In this document: in pieces, positions 1-6,607 of the stretch
Layout: every line of letters begins with the position of its first letter
How positions within the stretch are numbered: the stretch's first letter is position 1
Assembly (NCBI GenBank): GCA_014381795.1
Contig: JACNKY010000275.1
Coordinates: 1-8,690 of the forward strand
Origin: Pseudomonadota bacterium
GTDB taxonomy: Bacteria; SAR324; NAC60-12
Direction: 5' to 3'
DNA: 8,690 nucleotides
Notes under the pieces: model-generated
What the model was told of the DNA's origin: nothing
The model's input: the letters and a program-made list of their open reading frames with translations, nothing else
Database searches by the model: none
Position numbers and translations under genes: made by a program

Positions 1-396
1 AAATCTCTTGATCAAGGACAAGCCGGAGACAATGTTGGAATCCTGCTGAGAGGACTCAAACGTGAAGATCTAGAGCGTGGGCAAGTTATTTGTAAGCCTG
101 GATCAATCACTCCTCACACAAAGTTCAAAGCTCAGGTTTATGTCCTTGATAAGGATGAAGGCGGAAGACACACTCCGTTTTTCACCAATTATCGCCCGCA
201 GTTTTATTTCCGTACAACTGACGTAACCGGAGTGGTTACATTAGCAGACGGAGTGGAAATGGTGATGCCTGGTGACAATGTGGAAGTCACAGTTGAATTG
301 ATCAGTCCCATTGCAATGGAAAAAGAAGTACGTTTTGCGATTCGCGAAGGTGGCCGAACAATAGGTTCCGGTGTCGTATCTGAAGTTATTCAATAA
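1..396 (+). CDS. tuf: Elongation factor Tu, C-terminal part (5' end outside window)
   Basis: The frame from base 1 to a TAA stop encodes the last 131 residues of EF-Tu, the GTPase that carries aminoacyl-tRNA to the ribosomal A site. The G domain lies upstream of the window; what remains is the end of domain 2 and all of domain 3. Recognisable blocks are [55 protein letters not shown] and, near the end, [15 protein letters not shown]. These match EF-Tu almost residue for residue, so identity is certain. The protein ends SEVIQ; the last few residues vary between EF-Tu proteins. The gene sits 17 nt before rpsJ with no terminator-like hairpin between them, so read-through into the ribosomal genes is likely. 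From known str-operon layout I infer rpsL, rpsG and fusA upstream, but they are not visible here. Confidence 0.98.
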   Translation, partial: KSLDQGQAGDNVGILLRGLKREDLERGQVICKPGSITPHTKFKAQVYVLDKDEGGRHTPFFTNYRPQFYFRTTDVTGVVTLADGVEMVMPGDNVEVTVELISPIAMEKEVRFAIREGGRTIGSGVVSEVIQ

Positions 397-413
397 AAAG
401 AATGGCGGTTTAA

Positions 414-725
414 ATGGAACAAAAAATAAAAGTTCGTTTTAAAGGATACGACGATAAATTACTCGACAAAACAATCAGCGAAATTGTTCACACCGTTAAG
501 AGGACAGGTGCTGAAATTGTCGGGCCGATTCCACTTCCTACAAGGAAGAACAGCTGGACTGTTTTGCGTTCTCCTCACGTAGATAAAAAATCAAGAGAAC
601 AGTTTGAAATACGTACTCACAAAAGACTACTCTATATTTTGGAAACAACTCCGCAGACTATGGACGCTTTAATGCGCCTTGATATTTCTGCCGGTGTTGA
701 CATCGCCATCAAGCAAGAAGGATAA
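414..725 (+). CDS. rpsJ: 30S ribosomal protein S10
   Basis: The product has 103 residues, the usual S10 length. S10 belongs to the 30S head and in many bacteria also acts with NusB/NusG in antitermination. Diagnostic blocks are [15 protein letters not shown] (about 29-43), [20 protein letters not shown] (50-69) and [15 protein letters not shown] (83-97). The ATG at 414 gives the expected N-terminus [13 protein letters not shown]. No strong Shine-Dalgarno precedes it (the upstream sequence is GGCGGTTTAA), so coupling to tuf translation is plausible. The 3' neighbour is rplD, only 24 nt away; in the canonical S10 operon rplC (L3) stands here. The residues themselves look normal, so rpsJ shows no damage from whatever removed rplC. 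Confidence 0.98.
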   Translation: MEQKIKVRFKGYDDKLLDKTISEIVHTVKRTGAEIVGPIPLPTRKNSWTVLRSPHVDKKSREQFEIRTHKRLLYILETTPQTMDALMRLDISAGVDIAIKQEG

Positions 726-732
726 AGCCTTT

Positions 733-740
733 AAGAGGAA
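733..740 (+). promoter_or_regulatory. Ribosome binding site of rplD, filling the rpsJ-rplD junction
   Basis: AAGAGGAA lies 9 nt before the rplD ATG at 750 and is a good Shine-Dalgarno sequence. It occupies most of the 24-nt rpsJ-rplD spacer. No residue of an rplC coding frame is visible in the spacer, so the junction reads as a finished, functional gene boundary and not as a decaying remnant. Confidence 0.75.
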
Positions 741-749
741 ATTATAATC

Positions 750-1373
750 ATGGCAAAATTAAAAACATTTGATACAGGTAATAAAGCTGCAGGCGAGATC
801 GAAATTGATAATTCAATTTTAGAAACACCTTACCACCGGATAGCTGTTTCAGAAGTGGTTCGTCAGTTTTTAGCCGCAAATCAACAAGGAACGCACGCAA
901 CCAAAAACCGCTCCGCAGTAGCATACAGCACACGCAAATTGTACCGACAAAAAGGTACAGGTAGCGCGCGAGCAGGGAGTGCAAAATCACCAATTCGTCG
1001 TCACGGTGGAACAATTTTCGGCCCGCAGCCACGCAGCCACGCATTTAGGTTGAATAAAAAAACCCGGCGTCTCGCAACACGTTCCGTTTTCGCGGAAAAA
1101 GTTCGTCAAGACGGTGTGCTGGTGCTCGACAGTCTTGAGCTGGCCGACAATAAAACCAGGAACCTGAAAGCACTGTTGGCTAAACTAAAACTGCCGGAAA
1201 AAGTACTGATTGTTACAGATGAAATATCTGACAACTTGCGGCTTGCTTCAAGAAATATTCCGGATGTACATGTACTTAGTTACCGTAGCCTAAGTGTTTA
1301 TGAAATGATGAAACACAATAAAGTGATCTTCCTCAAAGACGCCCTTGAGGCATATAAGGAAAGGTTGAGCTGA
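750..1373 (+). CDS. rplD: 50S ribosomal protein L4
   Basis: The product has 207 residues, typical for L4, which binds 23S rRNA early in assembly and sends a long loop into the exit tunnel. The loop is clear: TRKLYRQKGTGSARAGSAKS (about 61-80), followed by GGTIFGPQPRSHAFRLNKK (86-104). The C-terminal globular half contains RNIPDVHVLSYRSLSVYEMM and HNKVIFLKDALEA, also typical. The ATG at 750 follows a good Shine-Dalgarno (AAGAGGAA). The stop TGA shares its A with the ATG of rplW (TGATG). In E. coli L4 represses its own operon through the S10 leader; that leader cannot fit in the 17 nt between tuf and rpsJ here. L4 is normally preceded by L3, which is absent. Confidence 0.98.
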   Translation: MAKLKTFDTGNKAAGEIEIDNSILETPYHRIAVSEVVRQFLAANQQGTHATKNRSAVAYSTRKLYRQKGTGSARAGSAKSPIRRHGGTIFGPQPRSHAFRLNKKTRRLATRSVFAEKVRQDGVLVLDSLELADNKTRNLKALLAKLKLPEKVLIVTDEISDNLRLASRNIPDVHVLSYRSLSVYEMMKHNKVIFLKDALEAYKERLS

Positions 1374-1660
1374 TGAATATTTATGATGTGCTCAGAGCAC
1401 CAAGAATGTCTGAAAAGACCTTGTCTCTGAAAGAAGAAGTGAACCAGTTCGCTTTTGAGGTTGATCCTAGAGCAAACAAAATACAGATTAAAGAAAGCGT
1501 TGAAAAATCATTCAAAGTTTCGGTGCTGAAAGTTCGAACAATGAATGTCCGAGGCAAGAAGAAGCGTCTAGGACGAACTGAGGGGCGCAAGTCCAGTTGG
1601 AAAAAAGCCTTAGTTACTCTTAAGGCTGGAGAGTCTATTGAATTTTTTGAAGGTGCTTAA
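1373..1660 (+). CDS. rplW: 50S ribosomal protein L23
   Basis: A 95-residue protein matching L23, which sits at the tunnel exit and docks trigger factor and SRP. The N-terminal block APRMSEKTLSLKEEVNQFAF (about 9-28) and the central KVRTMNVRGKKKRLGRTEGR (53-72) are the family signature; the latter contains the basic extension that reaches into 23S rRNA. The C-terminus WKKALVTLKAGESIEFFEGA is standard. The ATG overlaps the rplD stop by one base, and AAGGAAAGG lies 8 nt upstream (1356-1364), a strong ribosome binding site inside the end of rplD. Length and composition are normal. Confidence 0.98.
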   Translation: MNIYDVLRAPRMSEKTLSLKEEVNQFAFEVDPRANKIQIKESVEKSFKVSVLKVRTMNVRGKKKRLGRTEGRKSSWKKALVTLKAGESIEFFEGA

Positions 1661-1677
1661 ACTAAACTTATAGAATT

Positions 1678-2496
1678 ATGGGAATAAAGTTCCACAAACC
1701 GACATCGCCAGGACGAAGGGGAATGAGTGGTTTCGTATTTGAAGAAATCACAACTTCCACACCTGAGAAAAGTCTGCTGGCGCCGTTACATAAAAAAGGC
1801 GGTCGTAATAATAATGGGCGTATCACTGTCAGACATCACGGTGGAGGACACAAAAGACGCTATAGAATTATCGATTTTACCCGCAACAAAGTAGAGGTTC
1901 CTGCAAAAGTAGCTAGTGTTGAGTATGATCCGAACCGTAGTGCAAGAATAAGTTTACTGCATTACGTTGATGGTGAAAAACGTTATATCCTTACACCAGC
2001 AGGATTAAAGGTAGGAGATGTTATTCTCTCAAGTGAAAATGCTGATATCAAACCTGGAAATGCTCTGCCTTTGAAAAATATTCCGATTGGAACTCTACTT
2101 CACTGTATTGAGCTACGACCGGGAAAAGGTGCACAGTTGGGCCGCAGCGCAGGTGCAGCAATTCAGTTGATGGCGAAAGCAGACGACTATGCACAGCTCA
2201 AACTTCGCTCAGGCGAAATCAGAAAAGTAAGAATCGAGTGCATGGCTACAGTTGGAACTGTCGGTAATGCAGAGCACATGAATATTAATAAAGGAAAAGC
2301 AGGCCGTAATCGCTGGTTGGGCCGCAGACCTACAGTACGTGGTGTTGTCATGAACCCGGTTGATCATCCGCATGGAGGTGGAGAGGGTAAGACATCAGGA
2401 GGTCGACATCCTGTCACTCCTTGGGGTAAACCCACAAAAGGAGCCAAGACCAGAAAACGTAAAGATACTGACAAATATATTTTGAAGAGGAAATAA
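1678..2496 (+). CDS. rplB: 50S ribosomal protein L2
   Basis: The product has 272 residues, standard for L2, the 23S rRNA-binding protein needed for subunit association and the peptidyl transferase region. Visible blocks are [12 protein letters not shown] at the N-terminus, [20 protein letters not shown] (about 47-66), the OB-fold and SH3-like core, and [20 protein letters not shown] (225-244), which includes the conserved histidine (H230) near the catalytic centre. The basic tail ending DKYILKRK is typical. The start at 1678 has no Shine-Dalgarno; the 17-nt spacer from rplW is AT-rich and contains TTATAG 4 nt before the ATG. rpsS follows after 3 nt. Confidence 0.98.
   Translation: MGIKFHKPTSPGRRGMSGFVFEEITTSTPEKSLLAPLHKKGGRNNNGRITVRHHGGGHKRRYRIIDFTRNKVEVPAKVASVEYDPNRSARISLLHYVDGEKRYILTPAGLKVGDVILSSENADIKPGNALPLKNIPIGTLLHCIELRPGKGAQLGRSAGAAIQLMAKADDYAQLKLRSGEIRKVRIECMATVGTVGNAEHMNINKGKAGRNRWLGRRPTVRGVVMNPVDHPHGGGEGKTSGGRHPVTPWGKPTKGAKTRKRKDTDKYILKRK
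2486..2490 (+). promoter_or_regulatory. Ribosome binding site that fixes the GTG start of rpsS
   Basis: AGAGG inside the end of rplB lies 9 nt before GTG at 2500. No ATG in frame exists near the conserved S19 N-terminus (PRSLKKGPF), so this site together with the protein alignment fixes GTG as the initiator. Confidence 0.7.
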
Positions 2497-2499
2497 ACA

Positions 2500-2781
2500 G
2501 TGCCAAGATCGTTGAAAAAAGGGCCCTTCGTTGATGGCCATCTGGAGAAAAAGATCACTGCGGCAAAAGCCAGCAATGATCGACGCCTGATTAAAACATG
2601 GTCAAGACGTTCGGTTATTTTACCTGATTTTATTGGTACAAACATCGCCGTACATAATGGCAACAAATTTATACCTGTTTTTATTACAGAAGATATGGTC
2701 GGTTATAAATTAGGTGAATTCGCGCCTACCCGAACATTTCGGGGACATGTAGGTAAAAACGATAAAAGAGCAAAACGCTAA
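2500..2781 (+). CDS. rpsS: 30S ribosomal protein S19
   Basis: A 93-residue S19, the 30S head protein that with S13 contacts the A-site tRNA and forms bridges to the 50S. The GTG start gives [19 protein letters not shown], the exact family N-terminus. Further signatures are [20 protein letters not shown] (about 33-52) and [20 protein letters not shown] (62-81), followed by GH and a basic tail. It begins 3 nt after the rplB stop and ends in TAATG, overlapping rplV by one base. Length and motifs are standard, with no sign of damage. Confidence 0.98.
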   Translation: MPRSLKKGPFVDGHLEKKITAAKASNDRRLIKTWSRRSVILPDFIGTNIAVHNGNKFIPVFITEDMVGYKLGEFAPTRTFRGHVGKNDKRAKR

Positions 2782-3113
2782 TGACTGCCCAAGCAACAGC
2801 AAGGAACTTAAGAGTGGCGCCAAGAAAAGCACGTTTGGTTGTCGATTTGATCAGGGGTATGAATGTGGTTCGGGCTATGGCTCAATTGAGCACATTACGC
2901 AACAGAGCTGCCTTACCTGTAATGAAAGTCTTGCAGTCTGCAATTGCGAACGCAGACAGACACGATCCTGAAGCAGAAGTAGATAACTTCAGGGTTATCA
3001 CTGCATACGTAGATGAGGCACGTGCGCTCAAACGTTTTCGACCTAGAGCAATGGGTCGTGCATCAGGTATTAAAAAACGCTCCAGCCACATCACGCTGGA
3101 AATCGGAGAATAA
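2781..3113 (+). CDS. rplV: 50S ribosomal protein L22
   Basis: A 110-residue L22, which binds all 23S rRNA domains and extends a beta-hairpin along the peptide exit tunnel. Signatures are RNLRVAPRKARLVVDLIRG (about 8-26), VLQSAIANADRHD (50-62) and the hairpin block YVDEARALKRFRPRAMGRAS (76-95), then KKRSSHITLEI. The hairpin has the same length as in E. coli L22, with no deletion of the macrolide-related tip; the residues EARAL replace the more common EGPTL or EGPSM. The ATG overlaps the rpsS stop (TAATG), with AAGAG upstream. It is followed by the longest spacer in the window. Confidence 0.97.
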   Translation: MTAQATARNLRVAPRKARLVVDLIRGMNVVRAMAQLSTLRNRAALPVMKVLQSAIANADRHDPEAEVDNFRVITAYVDEARALKRFRPRAMGRASGIKKRSSHITLEIGE

Positions 3114-3127
3114 AGTCTTAATCATTA

Positions 3128-3153
3128 AATTTCTTTTGTTAACAAAAGTAATT
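3128..3153. repeat. Imperfect palindrome in the rplV-rpsC spacer
   Basis: Bases 3133-3148 read CTTTTGTTAACAAAAG, a perfect 16-bp palindrome. After one mismatched pair (3132/3149, T-T) the symmetry continues for four more pairs (AATT on each side), giving 26 bp in all. As RNA it can fold into a hairpin with a TTAA loop; as DNA it is a two-fold symmetric, operator-like site. No long U-run follows directly (only a short T5 at 3158-3162), so a strong intrinsic terminator is unlikely, and termination here would cut off essential downstream genes. The spacer is otherwise 60 nt of AT-rich sequence. Its role is unknown: it could be an mRNA processing or stability element, a binding site, or chance. 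Confidence 0.5.
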
Positions 3154-3163
3154 CACGTTTTTC

Positions 3164-3167
3164 AAGG
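3164..3167 (+). promoter_or_regulatory. Ribosome binding site that fixes the GTG start of rpsC
   Basis: AAGG lies 6 nt before GTG at 3174. The GTG yields the invariant S3 N-terminus GQKVNPIGLRLG directly after the initiator, so both spacing and protein alignment support this start. The site follows the palindrome at 3128-3153, so a hairpin there would stand just upstream of the initiation region. Confidence 0.65.
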
Positions 3168-3173
3168 TAAATT

Positions 3174-3821
3174 GTGGGACAAAAAGTAAATCCAATCGGT
3201 TTGAGGCTTGGTATTTCCAAGACATGGAACTCCAAGTGGTTTGCAGAGAAAGATTATGCAAGTCAACTGAAACAGGATTTGGATATTCAAAAGTTTGTAA
3301 AAGCTCGTCTCAAGCATGCGGCAATTTCGAAAATCGAAGTCGAGCGCACAGCCAAAAAAACAAAAGTAAATATTTTTTCAGCGCGCCCAGGAATAATCAT
3401 CGGTAGAAAAGGTGATGAAGTTGAGCGCCTAAAGCAAGAGCTCAGTAAACGTACCCCGCATGATGTGGTAATAAACATTAAGGAAATTAAGCGCGCGGAA
3501 ATTGATGCGACCTTGATCGCGGAAAACATCGCCAGTCAGCTTGAACGTAGAATTGCCTACAGACGTGCAGTCAAACGTTCAATACAAGCAGCTATGCGCA
3601 TGAATATCGCAGGTTGTAAAGTCATGGTCGGTGGTCGCTTGAACGGTGCCGAGATCGCCCGTTCCGAGTGGGTCCGTGAAGGACAAGTAAGACTGCATAC
3701 TTTACGCGTTGATATTGATTACGGTGTTGCTGAAGCAAACACAACCTATGGCATTATTGGAGTTAAGGTCTGGGTTTATCGTGGGGAGGATTATGGAAAA
3801 TCCCGCGGAAGACGATCATAG
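3174..3821 (+). CDS. rpsC: 30S ribosomal protein S3
   Basis: The product has 215 residues, usual for S3, which lines the mRNA entry channel with S4 and S5 and has helicase-like action on mRNA. The N-terminus is MGQKVNPIGLRLGISKTWNS. A KH type II domain follows, with the GXXG loop as GRKG (77-80) within RPGIIIGRKGDEV. The C-terminal domain has MNIAGCKVMVGGRLNGAEIA and SEWVREGQV, then the standard TTYGIIGVKVWVYRGE. A GTG start is used. The tail ends KSRGRRS, short but within the range of the family. rplP follows after 19 nt. Stop is TAG. Confidence 0.98.
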   Translation: MGQKVNPIGLRLGISKTWNSKWFAEKDYASQLKQDLDIQKFVKARLKHAAISKIEVERTAKKTKVNIFSARPGIIIGRKGDEVERLKQELSKRTPHDVVINIKEIKRAEIDATLIAENIASQLERRIAYRRAVKRSIQAAMRMNIAGCKVMVGGRLNGAEIARSEWVREGQVRLHTLRVDIDYGVAEANTTYGIIGVKVWVYRGEDYGKSRGRRS

Positions 3822-3840
3822 AGATTAGAGAGTTATAGCC

Positions 3841-4257
3841 ATGTTAATGCCAAAAAAGACAAAGTTTCGAAAACAGATGCGCGGTAGAATGCAAGGAGAC
3901 GCGCATACTGGGAATAAGATTAGTTTCGGTTCTATAGGCCTGCAAGCAATTGGTCGTGGATACCTTACAACACGACAGATTGAAGCAGCACGGCGAGTCA
4001 TTACAAGAACATTAAAACGTGGTGGAAAAACTTGGATTAGAGTATTTCCAGATAAACCAGTAACCAAGCGACCTGCGGAAACCCGAATGGGTAAAGGAAA
4101 AGGTGCGGTTGATACATGGGTGGCAAAAATACATCCAGGACGTGTTCTTTACGAAATCGATGGTGTACCTGAAGTAGTTGCTTATGAAGCATTACGTTTG
4201 GCTGCATACAAAATATCCATTAAAACAAAAATTATCAAAAGAGCTGCTGTATTATGA
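3841..4257 (+). CDS. rplP: 50S ribosomal protein L16
   Basis: A 138-residue L16, which sits near the A site and helps position tRNA on the 50S. Signatures are [17 protein letters not shown] at the start, [20 protein letters not shown] (about 30-49), [20 protein letters not shown] (65-84) and [20 protein letters not shown]. Arg82 in the TRMGKGKG loop corresponds to the arginine that is hydroxylated in E. coli L16; the sequence does not show whether it is modified here. The 19-nt spacer before it holds GAGAG and TTATAG, the latter 2 nt from the ATG. Its stop overlaps the rpmC start by 4 nt (ATGA). Confidence 0.98.
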   Translation: MLMPKKTKFRKQMRGRMQGDAHTGNKISFGSIGLQAIGRGYLTTRQIEAARRVITRTLKRGGKTWIRVFPDKPVTKRPAETRMGKGKGAVDTWVAKIHPGRVLYEIDGVPEVVAYEALRLAAYKISIKTKIIKRAAVL

Positions 4258-4463
4258 AGGCTTCTGAATTACGAGCTCTGCCAGTCAATGAACTGGAAGC
4301 AAAAATGATAGACCTTAAAGAAGAATACCTACGTTTACGCTGCGGACATGTATCACGGCAGTTAGCGGATGTTATTATGATCAAAAAAACACGACGTAAT
4401 ATAGCCCGCTTGAATACAGTGTTGACTGAAATACAGGCACAACAATCACAAGTGGAAGGCTAA
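4254..4463 (+). CDS. rpmC: 50S ribosomal protein L29
   Basis: A 69-residue two-helix protein matching L29, which lies beside L23 at the tunnel exit. The pattern [20 protein letters not shown], then LKEEYLRLR and the second helix [14 protein letters not shown], is the L29 layout. The usual central GQL-like stretch is divergent here ([11 protein letters not shown]), which is common in this poorly conserved protein. Identity is supported by length and by position between rplP and rpsQ. The start is coupled to rplP by ATGA and no separate Shine-Dalgarno is seen, which points to re-initiation by terminating ribosomes. Confidence 0.95.
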   Translation: MKASELRALPVNELEAKMIDLKEEYLRLRCGHVSRQLADVIMIKKTRRNIARLNTVLTEIQAQQSQVEG

Positions 4464-4464
4464 A

Positions 4465-4704
4465 ATGAGCAAACTGAAGTTGCAGAGTGGAGTTGTTGTC
4501 AGTGATAATATGGACAAGTCCATTGTCGTTAAGGTTGAGCGTAAGGTTAAACACCCTATTTACAAAAAGACCATCAAACGTTCAAAGAAATTCGTGACTC
4601 ATGATGAGAATAACGAATGCAAGATTGGGGATTTAGTAGAAATTGCCGAGTGCAGACCCTTGAGCAAACGTAAGCGTTTCAGATTATATAAGCGGGCACA
4701 ATGA
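4465..4704 (+). CDS. rpsQ: 30S ribosomal protein S17
   Basis: A 79-residue S17, an OB-fold primary binder of the 16S rRNA 5' domain. The block [20 protein letters not shown] (about 11-30) and the signature [15 protein letters not shown] (46-60), followed by [14 protein letters not shown], are diagnostic. It is a few residues shorter at the C-terminus than E. coli S17, which is ordinary variation. The ATG at 4465 follows the rpmC stop by 1 nt and has a good Shine-Dalgarno, GGAAGG (4454-4459), 5 nt upstream. It ends in ATGA shared with rplN, so the S10-type and spc-type gene blocks are joined without a gap. Confidence 0.97.
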   Translation: MSKLKLQSGVVVSDNMDKSIVVKVERKVKHPIYKKTIKRSKKFVTHDENNECKIGDLVEIAECRPLSKRKRFRLYKRAQ

Positions 4705-5069
4705 TACAAACACAAAGCATCCTGGGAGTTGCTGATAACTCCGGAGCAAAAAGACTGATGTGCATCAAGGTTCTTGGAGGATCAAAGAGGCGATATGCAC
4801 GGGTAGGAGATGTCATTGTTGCATCTATCAAGGATTGCCTTCCTCATTCTAAGGTAAAATCAGGTGATGTAGTCAGGGCTGTGGTAGTCCGTACAAAAAA
4901 AGAATTTCGTCGTACAGACGGCAGTTACATTAAATTTGATGAAAACTCTGCTGTAGTAATTGACGCTAAACGTGAGCCGGTGGGAACACGAATATTCGGT
5001 CCGGTAGCAAGAGAGCTCCGAGTTGGAAAATTCATGCGTATCCTCTCACTCGCCCCGGAAGTATTGTAA
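4701..5069 (+). CDS. rplN: 50S ribosomal protein L14
   Basis: Exactly 122 residues, the standard L14 length. L14 contacts 16S rRNA to form an intersubunit bridge and is a docking point for silencing factor RsfS. Signatures are [20 protein letters not shown] (1-20), [20 protein letters not shown] (about 36-55), [15 protein letters not shown] and the ending [12 protein letters not shown]. It starts inside the rpsQ stop (ATGA) with no clear Shine-Dalgarno. In E. coli the spc operon promoter precedes rplN; here the genes overlap, so no separate promoter region is available between them, and continuous transcription from upstream is the simplest reading. Confidence 0.98.
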   Translation: MIQTQSILGVADNSGAKRLMCIKVLGGSKRRYARVGDVIVASIKDCLPHSKVKSGDVVRAVVVRTKKEFRRTDGSYIKFDENSAVVIDAKREPVGTRIFGPVARELRVGKFMRILSLAPEVL

Positions 5070-5078
5070 AGTTTAGAA

Positions 5079-5420
5079 ATGAAAACTAACCAGCGAAAAA
5101 AAAGAAGACCTAATATTAGACGCGAAGACACTGTGATGGTTATTTCCGGGAAAGAAAAAGGACGTACCGGACGTGTAATAACTGTTGATTGGAAACGTGA
5201 ACGTTTACTGATTGAAGGTGTGAACATGGTAACTCGTCATACTAAGCCAAATACTGCGAATCAACAGGGTGGTTTGGTAAAAACTGAAGCGCCTGTTCAT
5301 TATTCCAACGTTCAGCTTTTTAACCCAACTTTGAACAGAGGTGTGCGTGTGAAAATACAAACTAGCGATGCAGGTGTGAAAAATCGGGTCTGTGTAAAAT
5401 CAGGAGAGGTACTAGGATAA
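5079..5420 (+). CDS. rplX: 50S ribosomal protein L24
   Basis: A 113-residue L24, a KOW-domain protein that, with L3, is an assembly initiator for the 50S subunit in E. coli. The KOW motif is [20 protein letters not shown] (about 16-35), followed by [16 protein letters not shown] (43-58) and [20 protein letters not shown] (64-83). The basic N-terminal extension [14 protein letters not shown] is somewhat longer than in many L24 proteins. An eight-A run (5096-5103) lies near the start but the frame is intact. There is no clear Shine-Dalgarno. It ends in TAATG, overlapping rplE by one base. It is notable that this initiator stays in the cluster while L3 does not. Confidence 0.97.
   Translation: MKTNQRKKRRPNIRREDTVMVISGKEKGRTGRVITVDWKRERLLIEGVNMVTRHTKPNTANQQGGLVKTEAPVHYSNVQLFNPTLNRGVRVKIQTSDAGVKNRVCVKSGEVLG
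5402..5409 (+). promoter_or_regulatory. Strong ribosome binding site of rplE
   Basis: AGGAGAGG is among the best Shine-Dalgarno matches in the window and ends 10 nt before the rplE ATG. In E. coli the rplX-rplE junction carries the S8 repressor site; here the two genes overlap by one base, so any such site would have to lie inside rplX coding sequence. I do not see an obvious copy. Confidence 0.65.
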
Positions 5421-5965
5421 TGGCAAATAGTCACTTGTTGCAGACCTACAAATCAGAGGTCGTGCCTCAGCTTCAAAAGAAGTTTAATTACAAAAACACA
5501 CATCAAATTCCAGCGATCAGGAAAGTCACCATAAATATAGGCCTAGGTGAAGCAGTGCTGAATCCTAAAGTGGTCGAAGCAGCAAGCAAACAGTTGACTT
5601 TGATTGCCGGACAGAAACCTGTGATTACACGTGCAAAAAAGTCTATTGCTGGATTCAAGCTACGTGAAGGCATGCCGATCGGTTGCATGGTCACTTTGCG
5701 TAATCAGCAAATGTGGAATTTTCTTGATAAGTTACTACACGTCGCAATGCCACGTATTCGTGACTTTCGGGGGATATCACCAAAAGCATTTGATGGATTG
5801 GGAAATTACACTATAGGTATTAAGGAACAGTTAATTTTTCCTGAAATTGAATTTGATGACGTGGATAATGTCCGTGGAATGAATATTTCTATCGTGACCT
5901 CTGCTCCTAATGATGAAGAGAGTTTTGCAATGTTGCAGGACTTAGGATTTCCTTTTAGAAAATAG
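5420..5965 (+). CDS. rplE: 50S ribosomal protein L5
   Basis: A 181-residue L5, which binds 5S rRNA in the central protuberance together with L18 and contacts P-site tRNA. Signatures are [20 protein letters not shown] (about 30-49), [20 protein letters not shown] (61-80), [14 protein letters not shown] (81-94), [20 protein letters not shown] (111-130) and [11 protein letters not shown]. The C-terminus [10 protein letters not shown] is the family ending. It starts in TAATG with rplX and a strong Shine-Dalgarno, and ends with TAG 5 nt before rpsN. All conserved blocks are present and the length is normal. Confidence 0.98.
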   Translation: MANSHLLQTYKSEVVPQLQKKFNYKNTHQIPAIRKVTINIGLGEAVLNPKVVEAASKQLTLIAGQKPVITRAKKSIAGFKLREGMPIGCMVTLRNQQMWNFLDKLLHVAMPRIRDFRGISPKAFDGLGNYTIGIKEQLIFPEIEFDDVDNVRGMNISIVTSAPNDEESFAMLQDLGFPFRK

Positions 5966-5970
5966 ATCTG

Positions 5971-6156
5971 ATGGCAAAAAAATCAATGATCGCCAAAAGC
6001 GAGCGTACACAAAAATTCAAAGTGCGCCAATACAACAGATGTGGATATTGCGGACGACCTCGTGGTTATTTGAGAAAGTTCGGTATGTGCAGGATTTGTT
6101 TTCGCAAAAACGCTAACTTCGGACTTCTTCCTGGAGTCACAAAGGCCAGTTGGTAA
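5971..6156 (+). CDS. rpsN: 30S ribosomal protein S14, zinc-binding short form
   Basis: A 61-residue S14 of the type that holds zinc (C+ form). The four ligands are Cys24, Cys27, Cys40 and Cys43 in CGYC and CRIC, flanked by [12 protein letters not shown] and the ending [10 protein letters not shown]14 completes the 30S head next to S3 and S10. The short zinc form is the rule in many Gram-positives and several other phyla, while enterobacteria use a longer zinc-free form. Some genomes carry a second, zinc-independent copy under Zur control; none is visible here. The start ATG at 5971 has no strong Shine-Dalgarno and lies 5 nt after the rplE stop. Confidence 0.98.
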   Translation: MAKKSMIAKSERTQKFKVRQYNRCGYCGRPRGYLRKFGMCRICFRKNANFGLLPGVTKASW

Positions 6157-6188
6157 TAATTAAAAAAGATTCTCAAGAAAGTTGTGTT

Positions 6189-6584
6189 ATGTCAATGAGT
6201 GACCCAGTTGCGGATTTATTAACACGCATCCGCAATGCGAATATGAGGAATAAAGATAGTCTGGAACTGTTATCTTCCAGAATGAAACTGAACATCGTTA
6301 AAGTTCTGAAAGATGAAGGTTTCATTACAAACTGGGAATTGGATGAAAAAGGTAAATTCCCTCAACTCCGTATCTGGTTAAAGTATGTAGATGATTTATC
6401 GGTAATCCGTGAGATTAAACGTATCAGCAAACCAGGATTACGCCTCTACACAAAAGGTAAAGATTGCAAACCTGTTTTAAACGGACAGGGAATTTCGATC
6501 CTTTCTACTTCAAAAGGGATTATGAGCGATCGACAATGCCGAAACGATAATATCGGCGGTGAAGTGCTTTGCACTGTCTGCTAG
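6189..6584 (+). CDS. rpsH: 30S ribosomal protein S8
   Basis: From ATG at 6189 the product has 131 residues, the standard S8 size. S8 binds the central domain of 16S rRNA and in E. coli represses the spc operon. The N-terminus MSMSDPVADLLTRIRNAN matches the family, and the C-terminal RNA-binding block is ILSTSKGIMSDRQCR (104-118) followed by GGEVLCTV. The frame is open for 13 codons further upstream into rpsN, but that extension is not S8-like, so 6189 is preferred; 6195 (MSDPVADL) is the alternative. The last residue is Cys where many S8 proteins have Trp. A 32-nt spacer separates it from rpsN. Confidence 0.96.
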   Translation: MSMSDPVADLLTRIRNANMRNKDSLELLSSRMKLNIVKVLKDEGFITNWELDEKGKFPQLRIWLKYVDDLSVIREIKRISKPGLRLYTKGKDCKPVLNGQGISILSTSKGIMSDRQCRNDNIGGEVLCTVC

Positions 6585-6607
6585 TCTGGATTCAAAGAGA
6601 ATAAAGA

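Noticed and set aside
743..748. TATAAT, a perfect -10 hexamer, just before rplD
   Set aside because: It is 1 nt from the ATG, so transcription from it would begin inside rplD and could not supply the natural start. No convincing -35 element is placed upstream of it.
748..1044. Minus-strand open frame opposite rplD
   Set aside because: It lies wholly within a well-conserved L4 gene, shows no recognisable domain and is a by-product of the coding strand. The same holds for the other antisense frames, such as 2364-2666, 4925-5227 and 7525-7845.
3224..3406. Second-frame plus-strand open frame inside rpsC, and a similar one at 5631-5816 inside rplE
   Set aside because: Both are out-of-frame shadows of strongly conserved genes, with no family resemblance and no initiation signal of note.
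6150..6188. Upstream extension of rpsH by 13 codons
   Set aside because: The extra residues overlap rpsN and do not resemble S8. The family N-terminus begins at 6189 (MSMSDPVADLL).
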